Shown here: piece after piece, positions 63,201-64,000 of the stretch
How positions within the stretch are numbered: position 1 is the first letter of the stretch
How the letters are laid out: each line of letters opens with the position of its first letter
Assembly (NCBI GenBank): GCA_947589005.1
Contig: CANPZO010000003.1
Span: forward strand, 1-64,000
Length of the DNA: 64,000 nt
Direction: 5' to 3'
Origin: an uncultured Clostridia bacterium
GTDB taxonomy: Bacteria > Bacillota > Clostridia > UMGS1883
Notes under the pieces: generated by a model
The model's database searches: none
Told to the model about the DNA's origin: nothing
What the model saw: only the letters and a program-made list of their open reading frames with translations
Translations under genes and position numbers: made by a program

Positions 63201-63747
63201 CCTTCTGATATTCGTGAGAGGTACGGAAACCGTCGAAGAAGTGCATAAAGGGCACCCTGGACTTAATGGTGGTCAGATGAGCGATGGCGCCCAGATCCAT
63301 GGCCTCCTGGGGGTTGGTGGAGCAGAGCATGGCGTAACCTGTCTGGCGGCAGGCGTAAACGTCCTGATGGTCGCCGAAGATGGACAGGGCGTGAGAAGCC
63401 AGCGCACGGGCGGAAACATTGATAACATTGGGCAGCAGCTCACCCGCGATTTTGTACATATTGGGTATCATGAGCAGCAGACCCTGAGACGCGGTGTAGG
63501 TGGTTGTGAGCGCGCCCGCGGTAAGGGAACCGTGAACAGCGCCGGCGGCGCCGCCCTCGGACTGCATCTCGGCAATCTTCACCTTTCTGCCGAAGAGGTT
63601 AAGCTTGCCCTGGGTAGCCCACTCGTCCGTTACCTCCGCCATGGTGGAGGAAGGAGTGATGGGGTAGATGGCCGCAACGTCGGTGAACGCATATGACGCC
63701 CATGCCGCGGCGTTGTTGCCATCCATGGTTTTCTTTTTTCTAGCCAT
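60232..63747 (-). CDS. nifJ: Pyruvate:ferredoxin (flavodoxin) oxidoreductase
   Basis: 1171 residues, the single-chain homodimeric type. Domain I begins NNAAAWASYAFTDVAAIYPI with the conserved IYPITPSS; a two-cluster ferredoxin domain near 690-750 carries CIQCNFCSFVCPH and CTGCGSCANVCPG; the TPP-binding domain has GDGWAYDIGFGGLDH near 975; the proximal cluster uses further Cys (SGACAGCGETPY). It converts pyruvate and CoA to acetyl-CoA, CO2 and reduced ferredoxin, central to anaerobic energy metabolism. AAGGAGG lies ten bases before the ATG. Strong codon bias suggests high expression. Confidence 0.97.
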   Translation of the reverse strand: MARKKKTMDGNNAAAWASYAFTDVAAIYPITPSSTMAEVTDEWATQGKLNLFGRKVKIAEMQSEGGAAGAVHGSLTAGALTTTYTASQGLLLMIPNMYKIAGELLPNVINVSARALASHALSIFGDHQDVYACRQTGYAMLCSTNPQEAMDLGAIAHLTTIKSRVPFMHFFDGFRTSHEYQKVEVWSNEELAQLVDFDAIDAFRRRSLNPEHPAQRGTAQNPDVFFQAKEASNKYYEAVPAICQEYMDKVNAMIGTDYKLFNYYGAPDAEQVIVAMGSGCDTIKETIDYLVGKGEKVGLVQVRLYRPFCKDAFVAAIPATVKKISVLDRTKESGSAGEPLFLDVCAAVRGTQFQDADIYGGRYGLGSKDTTPAHFISVFRNTEKKTFTIGIEDDVTNLSLPVVENPDTTPAGITSCKFWGLGADGTVGANKNSVKIIGDHTDMNVQAYFDYDSKKSGGLTVSHLRFGNAKITSTYLINKADFVACHKASYIRKYDMVSDVKPGGVFLLNCSWTPEEMEVHLPGQVKRYIAENNIQFYTIDGVKIGKEIGLGNRINTILQSAFFKLANIIPEDDAIRYMKDAATASYSKKGEAIVKMNHDAIDAGAQQVVKVNVPDSWKDAKDEDLTVKFDGEGKLIDYVNNILGPINAFAGMKLPVSAFVKYADGEVPLGSAAFEKRGIAVDVPEWNSENCIQCNFCSFVCPHACIRPVVLTEEEMKNAPQNIKYINMTGMNGYYFGMAVSVLDCTGCGSCANVCPGKKGNKALVMKPLETQEDKQQVFDFAVTVADKPEVHEKFKESTVKGSQFKKPLLEFSGACAGCGETPYAKLVTQLYGDRMYLANATGCSSIWGGSCPSTPYTTNAAGEGPAWANSLFEDNAEFGYGMFLAQNTLRDDLIAKVEAVKENADDAAKAVIDRFVETKEDGKANKVATAELIEALAKMNTPEAQEILKEKDYLSKKSVWIFGGDGWAYDIGFGGLDHVLASGEDVNVLVFDTEVYSNTGGQSSKATPTGAIAKFAAAGKSVKKKDLAAIAMSYGYVYVAQVAQGADNNQCMKAFVEAGSYNGPSIIIAYAPCINHGIKGGMSIAQTEEKRAVEAGYWHLFRYDPRLVAEGKNPFQLDSKEPKESYEQFIMNEVRYNSLARSNPDRAKALFAKAEEAAKEKYAHLVELAK

Positions 63748-63773
63748 TTGTAAACAGCCTCCTTATGTTAATA

Positions 63774-63790
63774 TTAATTGAACTAATTAA
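63774..63790. promoter_or_regulatory. Inverted repeat in the nifJ leader
   Basis: TTAATT (63774-63779) and AATTAA (63785-63790) with a five-base spacer, just downstream of the nifJ transcription start region. Position suits a repressor site; the regulator is unknown. Confidence 0.4.
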
Positions 63791-63808
63791 GTATTTTAGT
63801 CTTTGTAT

Positions 63809-63837
63809 ATTGTATAACTTTTTTCAAAAATAGTCAA
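63809..63837 (-). promoter_or_regulatory. Promoter of nifJ
   Basis: Minus-strand TTGACT (63837-63832) and TACAAT (63814-63809), spacing 17. Confidence 0.75.
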
Positions 63838-63883
63838 GAGGTTTAAATCATTTTAATAAAAAAAACTAATAAAAAATAATTTC

Positions 63884-63912
63884 TTGACAAAAAAACATTT
63901 CTATAGTAAAAT
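63884..63912 (+). promoter_or_regulatory. Promoter of the gene at the right edge
   Basis: TTGACA (63884-63889) and TAAAAT (63907-63912), spacing 17, in a very AT-rich leader divergent from nifJ. Confidence 0.7.
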
Positions 63913-63952
63913 ATAAATATAAAATAAATATACAACAAAGGAGAGAAAGCGA

Positions 63953-64000
63953 ATGAGCATTACCAGCGCAGTAATGAACTTTTTCAAAAAGTTCAGAGAG
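63953..64000 (+). CDS. Start of an unidentified gene (cut by window end)
   Basis: AAGGAGAG precedes an ATG at 63953 and 16 codons are visible: MSITSAVMNFFKKFRE. The basic, helical start is too short to assign. A good promoter at 63884-63912 supports it as a real gene divergent from nifJ. Confidence 0.6.
   Translation, partial: MSITSAVMNFFKKFRE

Noticed and set aside
60253-63696. A 1147-codon open frame on the + strand, opposite nifJ
   Set aside because: It is the exact antisense of the pyruvate:ferredoxin oxidoreductase gene. Strong codon bias in nifJ removes stops from this frame; it has no ribosome site, and its product has no recognisable domain.
63774-63790. Rex operator before nifJ
   Set aside because: The palindrome lacks the TTGTTAA half-site typical of Rex, so it is listed only as an unassigned inverted repeat.

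Overview
The window is a GC-rich stretch of chromosome from an anaerobic, probably spore-forming member of the Clostridia, most likely an uncultured Oscillospirales- or Christensenellales-type gut lineage (inference). Evidence includes Firmicutes core gene orders (spoVG-glmU-prs-pth-mfd-prsA, scpA-scpB-DUF2953-ytfJ), a FabK-based fatty acid operon, pyruvate:ferredoxin oxidoreductase, a HydE-like radical SAM protein, sporulation and spore-coat genes, and near-consensus SigA promoters with AGGAGG ribosome binding sites. No tRNA or rRNA gene, prophage or canonical CRISPR array was recognised.

Bases 1-5200 are an accessory edge: the tail of a large serine recombinase from an integrated element, a minus-strand hydE-like/GH2 glycosidase pair, a solo tyrosine recombinase, and a hairpin-rich composite repeat (island A). 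Bases 5200-10800 are minus-strand housekeeping genes (EamA transporter, MscS channel, YbaK deacylase; dUTPase and aspartate aminotransferase; MurC). From 10870 the + strand carries spoVG, glmU, prs, pth, a small orphan domain protein, mfd and a PrsA-like foldase. A GH43 hydrolase on the minus strand and an F420-ligase-like gene follow. A TPP riboswitch then precedes a thiamine-binding protein and a thiamine-precursor ABC transporter. The transporter is followed by a second, larger copy of the composite repeat (island B, 24.7-25.3 kb).

Bases 25.4-29.4 kb hold rdgB, a 44-residue Cys/Gly/Asn microprotein, an Asp-rich lipoprotein and a YfmF/YfmH-type M16 pair. Bases 29.6-38.8 kb are one type II fatty acid synthesis operon (fabH-acpP-fabK-fabD-fabG-fabF-accB-fabZ-accC-accD-accA) with a consensus promoter and a possible operator. 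Bases 38.9-44.7 kb carry two uncharacterised genes, lysA, an M50 protease, scpAB, DUF2953 and ytfJ/gerW. Bases 44.7-49.9 kb look accessory. They hold a Cro/C1-type regulator diverging from a two-gene secreted/SLH unit, bracketed by near-identical terminators. After these come four small AT-rich genes (CPBP protease, GNAT acetyltransferase, GyrI-like, TfoX-like), with related palindromic elements bounding three junctions of the run.

Bases 49.9-63.7 kb carry lysS, two coat-like genes, a HAD phosphatase, a copper P-type ATPase, DUF3343 plus a cysteine desulfurase, an HTH-fused orphan DNA adenine methyltransferase coupled to the c-di-AMP genes cdaA-cdaR, and nifJ. A new + strand gene begins at 63953. 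The best candidates for undescribed biology are islands A and B (conserved linkers with sequence-divergent hairpin stems and inverted ends) and the palindrome-separated small-gene run at 47.4-49.9 kb.
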